Assembly (NCBI GenBank): GCA_024760905.1
Contig: CM045733.1
Location: 25,007,501-25,071,500, forward strand
Direction of reading: 5' to 3'
DNA from: Plotosus lineatus
Lineage: Eukaryota > Chordata > Actinopteri > Siluriformes > Plotosidae
DNA length: 64,000 nucleotides
Shown: positions 49,901-61,153 of the stretch, one piece after another
Layout: every line of letters begins with the position of its first letter
Numbering within the stretch: position 1 is the stretch's first letter
The notes under the pieces: generated by a model
What the model was told of the DNA's origin: nothing
Databases searched by the model: none
The model's input: only the letters and a program-made list of their open reading frames with translations
Program-made: the position numbers and the translations under genes

Positions 49901-52900
49901 TTACAGGCGGTCCTCACTTAACGACGAACTCGGTTAACGATGATTCAGAGCTATGGCGGCTTGTTTAAAAATTATCAAAAGTACACTGTTACTGTTAATG
50001 AGTCACAGCAGAAACAAAGCAGCGGAGTTGTGAGTGTGTTTGTATGTTCGCACATACAGTGATACCTCTGCTCACGAACATAATTGGTTCCCAGAAAGTG
50101 TGTGTGAGGCGAAAAGTTTGTCTTCCGAACATTTATTTCCCATAAGAAACCATTAAAATGAGAATAATCCATTCCCAGGTCCCCATAAAACATAATTTTC
50201 TACTAAATAAGCCTTAACACTACACAAAAATATACCTTATTTTATGTATAATAAATGTGCTATTGTATTGTAATTAAAGAAATAAACTGTACTGTAAAGT
50301 CGTTTTATTTACCTTTGTGATGGTAGTTGACGGCTTGATGGAATGGAGTGGGAGGAGGAGGGAGGGAGGGACTTACTGTTTGGAAGGAGTGTTTGGAAAC
50401 GCCTACTGTTTGGAAACACCCTTAGCCACACACGCACCCTTAATAGCTTCCTTGTTCTTAAGGATGGGAGCAATGGTAGACTTCGCGTACTGGTACTGGG
50501 ACGCTGAGTCACACAAACGCACACCTCGTTCGTGTTTTTCAATGATCTCCGCCTGTGGTGGGGTCTTTTTCGGTCCCATAATAGCAAAAGTACACTCAAT
50601 ATGGTCCAAAATGTCTATCAAACACAAACCACTTCCGCACTCAAAGAAAGGGGGTGACGAACTGTGACGCCGTGAGCATGCGTCAGCTTCTCGTGGCCGC
50701 CACCGTGGCGCTGTTCGACCGTGTGGTTTGATTCGTCCGCCGAAAACTAGTTCGTCAGCAGAGACTATATGCTCGCAAATTTAATGTTCTTGAGGCGAAA
50801 AGTTCGTAAGCTTAAGCGTTCGTCAGCGGAGGTTTTACTGTACTTAGTGTTGGCAGCATCTCCCATCCTGCCTCCCTACTCACACACACACACACACACA
50901 CACAGTCACTCACTACTCAGTCGTAAGTCTACCACGCTGCTAGTTAAGAGAGTTTAAGCGATTGCTAGCAGTTATGGCTTCTCATATTCAATGGTCTATA
51001 CCAGTGGTTCTTAACCTTGTTTGAGGTCCCGAACCCCACCAGTTTCATATGCACATTCACTGAACCCTTCATTAGTGAAAAATAATTTCTTCGAATCTGG
51101 CTCTCTCCACCTTGAATTCAGCAAGCGTTGTGTTCTTGTATTCCCATCTCCATGCAGTTTCAAGAGGTGTTCCTTTAGTTTTGCCGGTGCGAGACTAGAG
51201 TTGCTCAACTTGGCATTGCAAATCATGCAGATAGGACTCCGAGTCCCATCACCTTCCATGATGCATGTGAATCTATGTTGTACATATTTGTCCGACCACT
51301 TTCTTTTTTGCTCGACATAGTATGGATTAAAATATTCCAAAAAAAAAAAAAAAAAAAAACCCTCACACGACGTACTACCACGACAGTCACACGTTGACTA
51401 CTGAGTGCACTAAATTCCCCGCAGCACTGATTGGATCCGCTGAACCCCTGAGACCGACTCACCGAACCCCTAGGGTTCGATTGAACCCAGGTTAAGAACC
51501 ACTGGTCTATACGTATGCAATACAGTAGCCTACTGTACAAATACAAATCAAGCAACATGTCTACTAAAGCGGGGTTCATTTAACGATGGGATTGCTTAAC
51601 GATGTGGTCTACAGAATGTAACCCCGTCGTTAAGTGAGGACCGCCTGTACTGTGTTTCAGAAGGGTTGGGTTATTGATCTGCATCAAGCAAATTGAACCT
51701 GCCAGAGAAGCCTGGCCTTGGCTCTAGTTAATGTCGTTGAGATCTAATAAAGAAGACTATGAAACAGGGAGACTTGCCCATCATTAATGCAGGAACTTGT
51801 TGAAAGTGGAGTCCCATTGTAAATGGAAATAAATATTTTGGTGTTGCAGGATAGTTGTGAAGACAATGCCATGGTGATTTTGCTCTGTAATCAAAAGCCA
51901 AAAGATTATTTGCTGAAAAAGGTCAAATGAAATATTGGGGTCTTTTTTTTTTTTTTTTGGCTGAGCAGTGTGTTTGTTTGTTTTGTTTATTTATTGAAAT
52001 GCAGCTTTGAACTATGGTTTAATAAAATAAGCATTTTCCCATTGCAATTATGCTTTCCTCATTTTAGTAGTCTTAAGTTGTTTGTGTATGAGAGATGTAA
52101 AATAAAGAATTATTACACTGCTCATTTGAATAATCGGTTCAGATTGTACATTCACGGCATACAGCAGTCTTATTTCTTTATACCCTTACAAAATAAATCA
52201 AAATAAATCTAAGTGTGAGACACACAACACAAGCTTTAGTGAATATCTGTGCGATATTATAACCTAGACTGCTGCTCCAAATCCATTAATCCAAGATGTT
52301 TTTCTGCAGAAATCTTCACAACAATCAGGTCAGATACATGGACTATTCTTCGTATTTTTCACTGGGTGGTTAGTACCTTCGTCTTACAACACGAAGGTCC
52401 TGGGTTCGAGTCCTGGGCTCGGCAAGGGCGTTTCTGTGACTATTTTCTCTCTGACCCCATGTAGATGGTACATGACATTTGACATAACCATCTCTGTACC
52501 TGATTTTCCCCACTGCAGGCTTCATGAAGAAAGAAATGCAACACTTTGTGATGTGCTGTTATAAGAAATGTTCTGAACAGCAAGGTGGTGTGATGTTTGA
52601 TGGTTTTCATATATAATGTCGCATAGCAAAGTTGTCAGAGCTGCTGGCGTACAAAATAAATCATTACTTTCTAAACAGTCAGCAATAGTTTAAAGTTCTA
52701 TTGCATATAACTTGCTAGTGAACACCTGTTTTTTTTTTTTTTTTTGTTTGTTTTTTTTAATTTTTTTTTTATATATATATATATTTTTTAACCCCTTAGT
52801 GGACCAACTCCTAAACCCAGCCAACAGGCAGCACATGTCTCTTGAGGAGCAGCTTAAAGAGCTTCTAGAGAAGCTTGACCTGACCATGGCGATGAAGACG

Positions 52901-53098
52901 AGCCCTTCACGTAGTAAACGGCTGAAGCTGCTGAAGAGGACCATCAATGATGTGAGGATGGAAATGAGTCTGAGGAGTACTGTGCCTCAATCCTCTGAAC
53001 ACGTAATCCCAGTGGAGGAGTCGGCAGCAGAGCTCAGCCCAGCCGAGGAAGGTTAGTGCTAGTTGAATACATGGGAAGGGTAACCACTGTGATGAGAA

Positions 53099-53136
<38 letters not shown>

Positions 53137-53894
53137 CTCCATGCATTTCATTTGTACTTTAAACGTTATCAATGTGGTTTATATAAGGAATTAAACATTT
53201 ACTCTTCGAAGTGAGTCATCTGCATAAGCTATTGTGACTGACCTCCATATTGTTACCGTTCAGAGTTTATTCACAAGAAACTCAAATAAACTAGTCGTCT
53301 GTCTTTAAGTGTCCTGTGGTATAAATTTTACTGATTATTCCAAAGTGCAAACCCTGGAGACAATCTCCATATAGGAGAAGTGGTGGCTTAGTGGTTAATG
53401 TGATGGGTTACTTATCCGAAGGTCAACGGTTCAATCCCCACTGTTGGGCCCTTGAGCTAAAGCCTTAGTCATCAGTTGTTCAAGTTTTATAAAAATGATA
53501 ATTGTAATTCGCTCTGGACAAGAGTGTCTGCCAAATACTGTAAATGTAAATGAGAACCAACTAATCATGGTGTGTGTGTGTGTGTGTGTGTGTTTTGTGA
53601 CAGTCCCCCCCCCCCCAAATAATATTTTCACCTGCGTTTGTTTCTAATAGTTTTTTTTTGTGATAACCTGTGATGTACTAGCATCAAATCCAGGAGGAGC
53701 TGAGCTCCTAGTTGTGTCACACAACCTAAAGTAGGATAAGCTTCTACCTGATGGACCAGTAGGCTCAGGTGTAAAAGCCCAGGACACTTAAAAAAAAATT
53801 ATGGTGGACTGTGCATTGGATCGTATGTGTACATTTATATATACAGGGATCCCTCGCTACTTCATGCTTCAATTCATGTGGCTTCAGTGCATCG

Positions 53895-53930
<36 letters not shown>

Positions 53931-54127
53931 AATATTCATCAAATTAAAAAAATAAGGAAATTAAGGAATAGGGGGGAAAAAACCCAACCCAAAAACCCCA
54001 TCAAAACTACCTCCATTTTTATGTGAGGTGTGCATCTGAATGCATGTACACGCGTCTGTATGTGTGTGTATTTATATTTTATTTACATATTTAATTGTTA
54101 TTATAAGCATTTATAGCATTGAATATA

Positions 54128-54186
<59 letters not shown>

Positions 54187-55464
54187 CACACATGTACATA
54201 TACGTCAGTCAGGGGGGAGGTTGATCCTACTTCGTGGAATTTGGCGGTCGCAGGGTGATCTTGGTCCCAATTAACCACGGAAAGTGAGGGATCCCTGCAT
54301 ATGTATACAGACGCTCCTCAATTTACGTTTTTAATTGGTTCCAGACGGCCAAACGTAAGTTGTCAGAGTGACGTATGACGCTCATACTGTACTATACATC
54401 CATAAATACCATTACCGTATCTCATAAAACAAGCCTAAATCAATTATTATAAACATAACATTGTAAAATAATATCATCAGCATTAATTTCAAGTAACTTA
54501 AATTCAATTAAAATAATTTCAAATTGATAAATTTTAATCAAATTCACTCATCAAATATCAAATACAGTATCAAATATAACCTTTAACATTCTCTATGATG
54601 CGATCTTTCTGCTTGTAAATGGTTCCGATGGTCGACGGATGATCACATGACATGAAGCGGAGCTGAATCACATGACATGAAGCTGAGCCGACTCACTTTA
54701 CATGAAGCTTAAAACAGCCAATCAACGCTTACCATATGTGAGGCGCTCAATATCGAAAGTAGTGCACTTGCTGAAAGTAGTTTACTTGCTTGAAACAAAA
54801 CGCAGGTTATGCGGACTTCCAGCTTTCAAGTGAGCAAGGGTTTCGTTGAGCTCGTTTAGTACTCCAGCAGAGCAGAGAGTTCTCTCTTTCCTGGATTCGG
54901 GTTTTCATATTTTACAACTCTCTTTGCTTAACTGAGTATGCATGGTAGATTGTGCCGATCCGAGCAAATAATTAATTCATCTCGGTGTATGAGACTTGCA
55001 CCCATGCTAGTAGGCTTACGCTTCTAACCAACCATATTTGCTTCGGGTTACAAAAGTCCGCAAAATAGTGTAAACACAAAGATCACAGTGACGACGTTTT
55101 AACACAAGAGTAACACACTATATAACTGAGATGTATGTGTGTATATGTATATGTATCTCCCCCAGTGCAGCTAACTGGGTTATCGAAGGCTGGCCATGTC
55201 TCTCACTGTCTATGGTGAGAGGCATGTAAAAGGACCATTGCTGAATTTCGTAAAGAGTAGCTGCAAAGCCATCAGCGTGTTTCCGTCCCTTGCTAAAGGG
55301 TTGTGAACGGAAGGGCATCCGATGTAAAAACCTCTGCCAAATCAAATGTGCGAATCAGATGATTCACTGTGGCGACTCCCGAGAAAGGGGAAAAACCCGA
55401 AAGGAAGATATATTTATATTTGATATATATATTTGATATATATATTTGTATATATATATGTGTG

Positions 55465-55495
<31 letters not shown>

Positions 55496-57494
55496 GTATT
55501 TGTATATATATATGTGTGTATGTGTATATATATATATGTATGTGTGTATATATATGTGTGTGTGTATGTATATATATGTGTGTGTATGTATATATATGTG
55601 TGTATATATATATGTGTGTATATGTGTGTGTATATGTATATAATATATATATATGTGTGTGTGTATATATATATATGTACACACATATATATATATATAT
55701 TTGTTTATATGACTGAACTTGGAAGAAGGAGGGGCACGTTCAGTCTGTCGTTTGTAAACAATGGACGCAGCGTCATTGTGTCATTATGTCAGCGTAATAC
55801 GTAGGTACGTCTAAACTCAAAATTTGACTTTTTTGTGAAAAAAACCGGATGTTTGTGAAAGTGGAAAAACGGATGAACGTAAGTCGGGGAGCGTCTATAT
55901 AAAGAAATCGCAAGCATTTAGTAATATCTGATCAAATGTACGTCAGATGCCCACTAGAGGGACTGCATTAAGTTATCACTATGAATAGTTATCACTGTAA
56001 AGTTATAATCTGTTTCTTCCGTATATAAACAGTACTGTATCTTAAAGTATTACTGACTGCATTATGGATCATATTAGTGGCAGAAATACTTCCAGGGATG
56101 CTGTTATAAACACTCTCTCCAGGAATTTGTGTTACTGTCATCACGTCAGTCCTTAGAAATTCAGCCTATTCTGGTGCATTCTGTGTGGCCTTGCAATTTT
56201 ATCCATTCACTGCAACTTTTCTGTGAATTTGGTCAATCATTACATACCATTACATACCAACAATATCACCAGTCATATCAATTCCTCCGTGTAGATGTTA
56301 GGCAGTCACCATGCCTCACTTTGTTGTGTGTTGATGTGTGTGAAAATGTTTGCGTACTCTCTTGCAGTTTCTCATAATCTGTATTGTATTTACATTTTTC
56401 ATTGAAAAAGACGTGTAAAACATTACAAGATGTATTGCGGTTATATTGAAAATTTGAAAATCTTGGTGGGACTGTTTAAAGAATGAGTTCAGAATAATTT
56501 GAGAATTAAATCATGTTCATATAATATTCTATAAAGATTGTCCCGTGAGTGTAACTTCAGCGATGGAGTACAAGTACCAGCCAGGCCTTTTAGTTTATTT
56601 GTTTATTTTGTCAGTGCCTTTACAAACTGGACTAAGCCTTTTGTCTTTTTTCAGGAGACAAATCAGCCCCTCCAAAGCTGGAGCCTTCAGATTCTCACCC
56701 CCCTGTCATCCAATCGGACGGCCCGTCTGAGCCACCCACGCTGAACCCTGTCGAATTTGCCTCAGAGCAACAGCAGCAGGAAAAGCCTGACCACATGGAC
56801 ACACTGAATGGACTCTCCCGGAATCGTTTACTGATGGAAAATGCTGATGTCAGTGTGGTGGCTACGTCCACCGTTGCCGAGTGCTCTGCTCCTGTAAACA
56901 GGCGCACCTCGGTGCTTTTCCATAAGTCCAAAAGCACAAGTCCCCAGAAGGCCTCAACAGGAGAGGATGCTCAAATAGGTGCCAAGACCATCCTGTCAGT
57001 AGTGATTCCACGGCTGGAGACCCTGCTTCATACTAGGAAGAGGACGCGAAGTGCTAGCCGGGGCAGTGAGAGTGAAGAGGAAATGTCGGTCAAGCGCCCT
57101 GGTACTGCCCAGAGGAGTGCAGAAGCACTGACACCACTAGATCATAACTATGCCAATAGATGCACAGTTTGGATAGTCTTTGTTAGTAGTGGCCTGAGTT
57201 AGGCTTAAGGTTAAAGAGATAAGGTGTGAAGAGAAGGGAACAAAGAATGAAAAGTTCTGAATTCAGACTGCACTTTGTTTGCCCTCAGGCAGAATCCACT
57301 CTTCTCAGTGCAGATTTTGTTTGACATGTTGACCCTCTATCTCTCTCGTTTTCTCGGAATCTGTCAGGTCTGTCGAACGGTTATGTTCAGGAGAAGCAGA
57401 AGACGTCGGGTCCGGGCAGGCAGCAGGAGTCTCGTCGCAGATGCGCCTCAGAATCCAGTATTTCCTCCAGCAGCAGTCTGCTGGGTAACACGAG
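39612..57494 (+). CDS. brd1: brd1 (BRPF2), scaffold of HBO1/MOZ acetyltransferase complexes (3' end off window)
   Basis: Chromatin reader and scaffold that targets KAT7 (HBO1) and MOZ-type acetyltransferases to histone H3. Eight coding exons join in frame: 39612-40963 (exon begins 39595), 42982-43138, 43223-43354, 45768-45896, 48814-49126, 52800-53051, 56655-57101 and 57368-57494, giving about 969 residues. Visible order: [14 protein letters not shown]-terminal enhancer-of-polycomb-like part, PHD1 (about 213-260, [10 protein letters not shown]), zinc knuckle (about 265-300), PHD2 (about 324-385), a lysine-rich stretch (413-433), the [21 protein letters not shown] helix, and a bromodomain across exons 5-6 with the acetyl-lysine asparagine in MKYNAKD. 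The last visible exon encodes [12 protein letters not shown], as in human BRD1. The RHTLEDR and PWWP exons were not found and should lie past 64000. Chosen over brpf1 or brpf3 because of the zbed4 neighbour and the CTSNKEN segment. Confidence 0.95.
41491..42046. mobile_element. Type C pogo/Tigger-like miniature element, copy 3
   Basis: Ends CAGTAAGCTCTTCCCC and GGGGGCCTACTG with TA on both sides (41489-41490, 42047-42048). It has a [18 protein letters not shown] frame equivalent to MPLKHCASS in copy 1, consistent with the start of a deleted transposase. In a brd1 intron. Confidence 0.85.
43490..43770 (+). mobile_element. LINE ORF2 C-terminal fragment
   Basis: Broken frame [15 protein letters not shown] followed by [18 protein letters not shown] resembles the reverse-transcriptase C-terminus and 3' end common in fish LINEs. 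A GT run interrupts it. In a brd1 intron. Confidence 0.65.
43955..44150 (+). repeat. SINE fragment
   Basis: GTGCCTTTAAGCAAGGCACC and CCCCAACTGCTCCCC match the body of the repeat at 18190-18480. Confidence 0.6.
44230..45245 (-). repeat. Reverse tRNA-SINE copies split by a hAT element
   Basis: Left part (CACCCTGAGCAGCTCATCAGACC) and right part (CACTTTGGAATAGCCAATTAGCC) form one old reverse SINE interrupted at 44303-44794. A second reverse copy follows from about 44930 and ends with the B-box region ATCAAACCCAGGACC. Confidence 0.6.
44295..44802. mobile_element. hAT miniature element with 8 bp target duplication
   Basis: Ends CAGTGTTTCTCAATTATTTT (44303) and TATTTGAGAAGCACTG (44794). ATCTAGGG flanks both sides (44295-44302, 44795-44802). 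No transposase left. Confidence 0.88.
45250..45767 (+). other. brd1 intron sequence before exon 5
   Basis: T and GTT/TTTG runs near 45510-45600; nothing else recognised. Confidence 0.5.
45897..47230 (+). other. brd1 intron sequence, no gene seen
   Basis: Unique sequence with a CT microsatellite at about 46866-46930 and an A run near 47122. Short open frames show no domain. Confidence 0.5.
47240..47565 (-). repeat. tRNA-SINE, type I tail
   Basis: Reverse copy of the 918-1264 family. It starts with the TTAATCCTAATTAGGGTCGG tail and ends at CCACCGGGCCACC. It directly abuts a type II copy. Confidence 0.8.
47566..47945 (-). repeat. tRNA-SINE, type II tail
   Basis: Reverse copy with the CTTTCGGCTTTTTCCCTTTT and GGATGCCCTTCCTGTCACAA tail, the shared body, and head TCGAACCCCCAACCTTTGG. 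Placed head to tail after the type I copy. Confidence 0.8.
47946..48813 (+). other. brd1 intron sequence before exon 6
   Basis: Unique AT-rich sequence up to the TTTCAG acceptor at 48813; no repeat or exon recognised. Confidence 0.5.
50057..50840 (-). mobile_element. Type D pogo/Tigger-like element with DNA-binding-domain frame, copy 1
   Basis: Ends CAGTGATACCTCTGCTCACG and CGTCAGCGGAGGTTTTACTG with TA on both sides (50055-50056, 50841-50842). The minus frame 50579-50403 begins [20 protein letters not shown] and continues to [10 protein letters not shown]. It resembles the N-terminal CENP-B/psq helix-turn-helix of Tigger transposases; the catalytic part is deleted. Nearly identical to 61199-61985. 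Confidence 0.85.
50994..51512 (-). mobile_element. hAT element with BED-finger frame and 8 bp target duplication
   Basis: Ends CAGTGGTTCTTAACCTTG (51002) and AGGTTAAGAACCACTG (51504), with GTCTATAC at 50994-51001 and 51505-51512. On the minus strand, 51340-51011 reads [14 protein letters not shown], then [15 protein letters not shown] and [12 protein letters not shown]. This is a BED finger of the SCAND3/ZBED5-like hAT group. The rest of the transposase is absent. Confidence 0.9.
51650..52799 (+). other. brd1 intron sequence before exon 7
   Basis: Unique sequence with a SINE-head scrap at about 52360-52440 (GGTTAGTACC, GGTTCGAGTCC) and T runs before the acceptor. Confidence 0.5.
53370..53545 (+). 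repeat. tRNA-SINE head, GTGGCTTAGTGGTTAATG type
   Basis: A-box GTGGCTTAGTGG and B-box GGTTCAATCCC, then GGGCCCTTGAGCTAAAGCC. A GT run follows at 53571-53594. Confidence 0.65.
53844..54297. mobile_element. Type F pogo/Tigger-like miniature element, copy 1
   Basis: Ends CAGGGATCCCTCGCTACTTC and GAAAGTGAGGGATCCCTG; TA on the left, CA on the right. The interior is largely T and AT runs (53898-53926, 54124-54182). It shares the TTATAAGCATTTATAGCATT tract with 57889-58655. Confidence 0.82.
55155..55404 (+). repeat. tRNA-SINE body and type II tail, head missing
   Basis: CCCAGTGCAGCTAACTGGG through ACGGAAGGGCATCCGATG and CGAAAGGAAG. The promoter head is absent. Confidence 0.75.
55405..55705. repeat. 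Compound AT/GT microsatellite
   Basis: About 300 bp of alternating purine-pyrimidine TATA and TGTG blocks. The long open frames on both strands here are artefacts of the repeat. Confidence 0.9.
55900..56654 (+). other. brd1 intron sequence before exon 8
   Basis: Unique AT-rich sequence; nothing recognised. Confidence 0.5.
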
Positions 57495-57888
57495 GTACAC
57501 ACACAAATCCAGAACACCAGACATCCTGATTTGTGTTGTTTTTTTATGTGTAAATTCTGATGTGTACCAAGTGATGAATGTTAGCTCGATCTCCAAAACC
57601 CAGTTCTGACTGAACGTATTGAGGCGGATTCATGAACAATTCAGCAGTACATTCTCTTTATCACAGCATCTGCACTCAGTCAGCTCACCTGTTCACACCA
57701 GAAGTTAAAAACATTGTCATTTTTCATTCAGTTGTTTTTTTTCTGACTTCTCAATCAAATTGATTTTCAGCACTAATCTGCCAACTGTTTAATTTAAAGT
57801 CTTTTGAAGCGTCTCATTATACACTAATAGTGAACTTTACTAAGCTGGCAAACATTATTGAAAAGGGGGCAAACTCAAGGACACTATA

Positions 57889-58655
57889 CAGGGATCCCTC
57901 ACTTTCCTCACCGAGACCCTCCTGCAACTACCTTTTTAGTTCAGTTCATTTTCTGTAACCGCTTAATCCGAATTAGGGTCGCGGGGAGGCTGGCGTCCAT
58001 CCCAGCCAACTTCGGGCGAGGGTCAGAGTACACCCTGGACAGCTCGCCAGGCCATCGCAGGGCGGAAACACGCCGACGGCTTTGCAGCCTACTCTTGTTG
58101 AAAATCAGCAATGGTTCTTTTACATGCCTCTCACCATAGACAGTGAGAGACATGGCCAGCCTTTGATAACCCAGTTCGCTGCACTGGGGAGGACAGTGAC
58201 AACCTTGTGGAGAGTGGGAATCGAACCCCCAACCTTTGGATCAGTGATCCAGTGCCCTATACCACTAGACCACCACTGCCCTCGCAGCAACTGCCGAATT
58301 TCCGCAAATTAGGATTGACCCCTTGACTGACGTATATGTGTATATAATATCAACACATACATGTTCAATGCTATAAATGCTTATAATAACAATTAAACAT
58401 TCAAAAATAATGCATAAGATGTAAATAAAATATAAATGCACACACATACAGATGCACGCGCACACATACAGACGCGCACCTCACAAAGATGTAAGTAGTT
58501 TTGTTGAGTAGTGTGTTTTTGTTGTTGTTTTTGTCTTTTCATAATTGGCCTTGTTTGCAGCATTTTCTTTCTTTTTTTTTTTATGATTATTTCTGAAAAA
58601 CCCGCGATCCACTGAAGCTGCCGAAACTGAAGCACGAAGTAATGAGGGATCACCG
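57889..58655. mobile_element. Type F pogo/Tigger-like element, copy 2, interrupted by a SINE
   Basis: Ends CAGGGATCCCTCACTTTCC and GTAATGAGGGATCACCG with TA on both sides. The core TTCAATGCTATAAATGCTTA is the reverse of copy 1. A SINE lies at about 57935-58282. Confidence 0.8.
57935..58282 (-). repeat. tRNA-SINE, type I tail
   Basis: Reverse copy: tail TTTTCTGTAACCGCTTAATC, body, then head TCGAACCCCCAACCTTTGG...CCACTAGACCACCACTGCCC. Confidence 0.85.
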
Positions 58656-58659
58656 TATT

Positions 58660-59330
58660 TGTTCTTATTTAGAAGAAAATATACAACTGGAAAAAACGCC
58701 TTATCGCTGTTAAAAACAGACTAAACCCGAGTCGCTAAAATCTGGGTTGAACTAAACTTGAAAACCTTCGGTGGTGCTGTCAATCAGAAAGAAGTCCCAG
58801 CCAGTTTGACAGTTCCTCAAATCACCATTTTCACATCAGCCCACCATCTTGACCTGCCCACTCTTCAGAGAAACCATGAGAGATTGAGATTCCCGGGGTG
58901 GAACATCTTTCAAGCATTTATCAAAGGAACATCTCGCTTCACTACACTGAAACCAGGATGTTTCTTGTCTGCCATGGGACTCGAGAAGCTGTGCATCGAT
59001 GGGTTTTATTGCAATGTATGAGGAGAAAAATTACATTAGAGAAACTGCGAGAAATGATTGCTAATTCTGAATAAGCTAGTCATGATATGGAACATGTAGC
59101 ATAAATAAATACAACAGCTCACAGTTGAACAAAACCTTTAGTGATATTTAAGTGCAGCCGTCGCTGATCAAAACGTATACAAACCACATTGATACGGGAG
59201 ATCTACTCGGTTCAGGTTGGTAGTCTGTTGGGCTTTTTACACCCGAGCCTAGTGGCTCATCAGGCCAGTGCTTATTCCTGGTTTCCATAGTGTGACAATA
59301 CCAGGTGTTTAACTCTTCCTGGATGGGATG
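58660..59330 (+). other. brd1 intron sequence, no exon seen
   Basis: Unique sequence. A short frame at 58758-59021 shows no bromo-PWWP family resemblance and no splice context. Confidence 0.45.
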
Positions 59331-59334
59331 CTAG

Positions 59335-59580
59335 TGGGTCCAGTGGCGTAGTGGTTAGGGTGCTGGTCTCATGATCAGGAGGTGGTGTGTTTGAATCCCA
59401 GTTAGACCCCCACTGTGCTAAGACCCCTGGGCAAGGTTATAACCACAAGTGTGCTTCTGTTCAACCAGCAGTATAACTGGTTACCAGTAAAATATACTGG
59501 GAAGGTAACCTACTCGTATCAGGCACCTCATTGTTCCCAGGGGGAAATTTACAATAAACATCACAAACTTAAGTTAAAGG
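59335..59580 (+). repeat. tRNA-SINE, CCAGTGGCGTAGTGG type
   Basis: A-box GTGGCGTAGTGGTTAGGG and B-box-like GTTTGAATCCC, then CCCCTGGGCAAGG. Confidence 0.7.
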
Positions 59581-60009
59581 TGAATATAGAAAAGATTAAA
59601 AAAAATATATATAATAAAAATTTAAGAGCGACCTAGTTTAAAAAAAGTGTAGAATGAGTATGCACGTGAATATCTAATGAGTATCAGTAGAAGACGACTA
59701 CTTTTATCGAAACTGCATCAGACCGAGTTCTTAATTTCATTCCCTTAAGTGCACGGTGCGCCAATCACCTCTTGAATATAAATGGGGGAAAAGCACGGGT
59801 GCGTCCGTAATTGAAGTTTATTCACTACCGGTAAAAGGCTTACTTAAGCTAAAAAGAATGCATTCGGGCGCATGGAAAGGTTTTATCTCATTTGAATGTA
59901 CCTCACATCCGAGATTTTACACAGCCTGACCAGAAAAGCTTTGGGCTGCAATAAACAAATGCTTCAGAGTCTGTGATCGGATAATTACTGGAGTGATTAA
60001 CGCGTTTCA

Positions 60010-60360
60010 TCTGGCAGTGGTGGCCTGGTGGTAAAGGGTGCTGGATCGCTGATCATAAGGTTGGGGGTTCGAGTCCCACTCTCCACAAGGTTGTCACTGC
60101 CCCCCATCCCCCACCCCCAGGTAAGCTAACTGGGTTATCAAAGGCCGGCCATGTCTCTCACTGTCTGTGGTGAGATGTTCATGTAAAAGAACCATTGCTG
60201 ACTTTCGTAAAGAGTAGCTGCATAGCTGTCAGCGTGTTTCTGTCCCTTGCTAAAAGGGTTGTGTCAGGAAGGGCATCCGGCATAAAAAAACCTACGCCGA
60301 ATCAGATAATTCGCTACGGCGACCTCGGAAAAATGGAAAAAGCTGAAAGAGGGGGGGGGG
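60010..60360 (+). repeat. tRNA-SINE, type II tail, full head
   Basis: GGCAGTGGTGGCCTGGTGG, GGTTCGAGTCC, then the body and GGAAGGGCATCCGGC tail ending in a G run. Confidence 0.85.
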
Positions 60361-60900
60361 GGGATGTGGCAACGGTACTTTTAATACTAAAGAGGTATAA
60401 ACTCAGGAAGTGATCCGCTCATGCCCATCGATTTGTTTCTAAAAGATTTACAAAATATATAAAACAATATTTAATTATTGAGACATTTTAAGCTCTGGTT
60501 ACCTATTTAATGTGACTAATGATTATTTTAGCAATTGATGAATCGATCGATTATTTTTTTTCGATTAATCCATGATTCCGGAAAGCGCAGATAGATAGAT
60601 AATTTGTTTTCAAACTGCAAGTCCAATATAGTACACAAACTCCAGAGTAATACATTATGAACATATAAAAGACAACTTTTGCAAACAGGACAACATTAAC
60701 AGTGAAGCAGTCCAACATTTCGGCCCGTGCATTTCGGTAAAGATTAAACCACCTTGCGAGAAACATGACAGCTGCCATCTTGACTTGCTGGACTACTTTA
60801 GATCACGTCACAAGCAAACAAGCTTGTGTATTACTACTCTTAGTACAACATATGCTGCACAGGCCGGGTGCTGAGGCTACTTCTCAATGATCTCTCTCTA
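60361..60900. other. Unique sequence, no gene seen
   Basis: AT-rich intronic sequence without recognised repeats. Confidence 0.45.
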
Positions 60901-60905
60901 CATAC

Positions 60906-60948
<43 letters not shown>

Positions 60949-61153
60949 ATAAAATAAAAGGACAGGACAAAGATTTTCTATTGAAACTCCATTTATCACT
61001 ACAGATCTGTTTCGAGGGGTGGTGAAACCATCCTCTCTCTTCAGGTGATTATAGAATATAGAATTATCTTTGTCCTGTCCTTTTATTTTTGTTATTTGCT
61101 CTACCAAAAAGTATTGAGCACTCTCCTATGGAAGGATCTACTCAGAAAATCCC

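Larger units (their letters stand above)
49904..51647. mobile_element. Type E pogo/Tigger-like element hosting two other transposons
   Basis: Ends CAGGCGGTCCTCACTTAACG and CGTTAAGTGAGGACCGCCTG are near-perfect inverted repeats. TA lies at 49902-49903 and 51648-51649. A type D element (50057-50840) and a hAT element (51002-51504) are inserted inside. Confidence 0.88.
54308..55897. mobile_element. Type B pogo/Tigger-like miniature element, copy 4, with SINE and microsatellite insertions
   Basis: Ends CAGACGCTCCTCAATTTACG and CGTAAGTCGGGGAGCGTCT, TA at both sides. It contains a SINE piece (about 55155-55404) and a 300 bp AT/GT microsatellite (55405-55705). Starts ten bases after type F copy 1. 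Confidence 0.85.

Noticed and set aside
50317..50667. 116-codon plus-strand frame, mirrored at 61372-61722
   Set aside because: It is the opposite strand of the CENP-B-like frame in both type D copies; similarity only reflects recent duplication.
55293..55804. Several overlapping 100-residue frames rich in Tyr, Ile and Cys
   Set aside because: Products of the AT/GT microsatellite in every frame.
58758..59021. 87-codon frame as a further brd1 exon
   Set aside because: No match to the BRD1 C-terminal region (RHTLEDR, PWWP) and no fitting splice sites.
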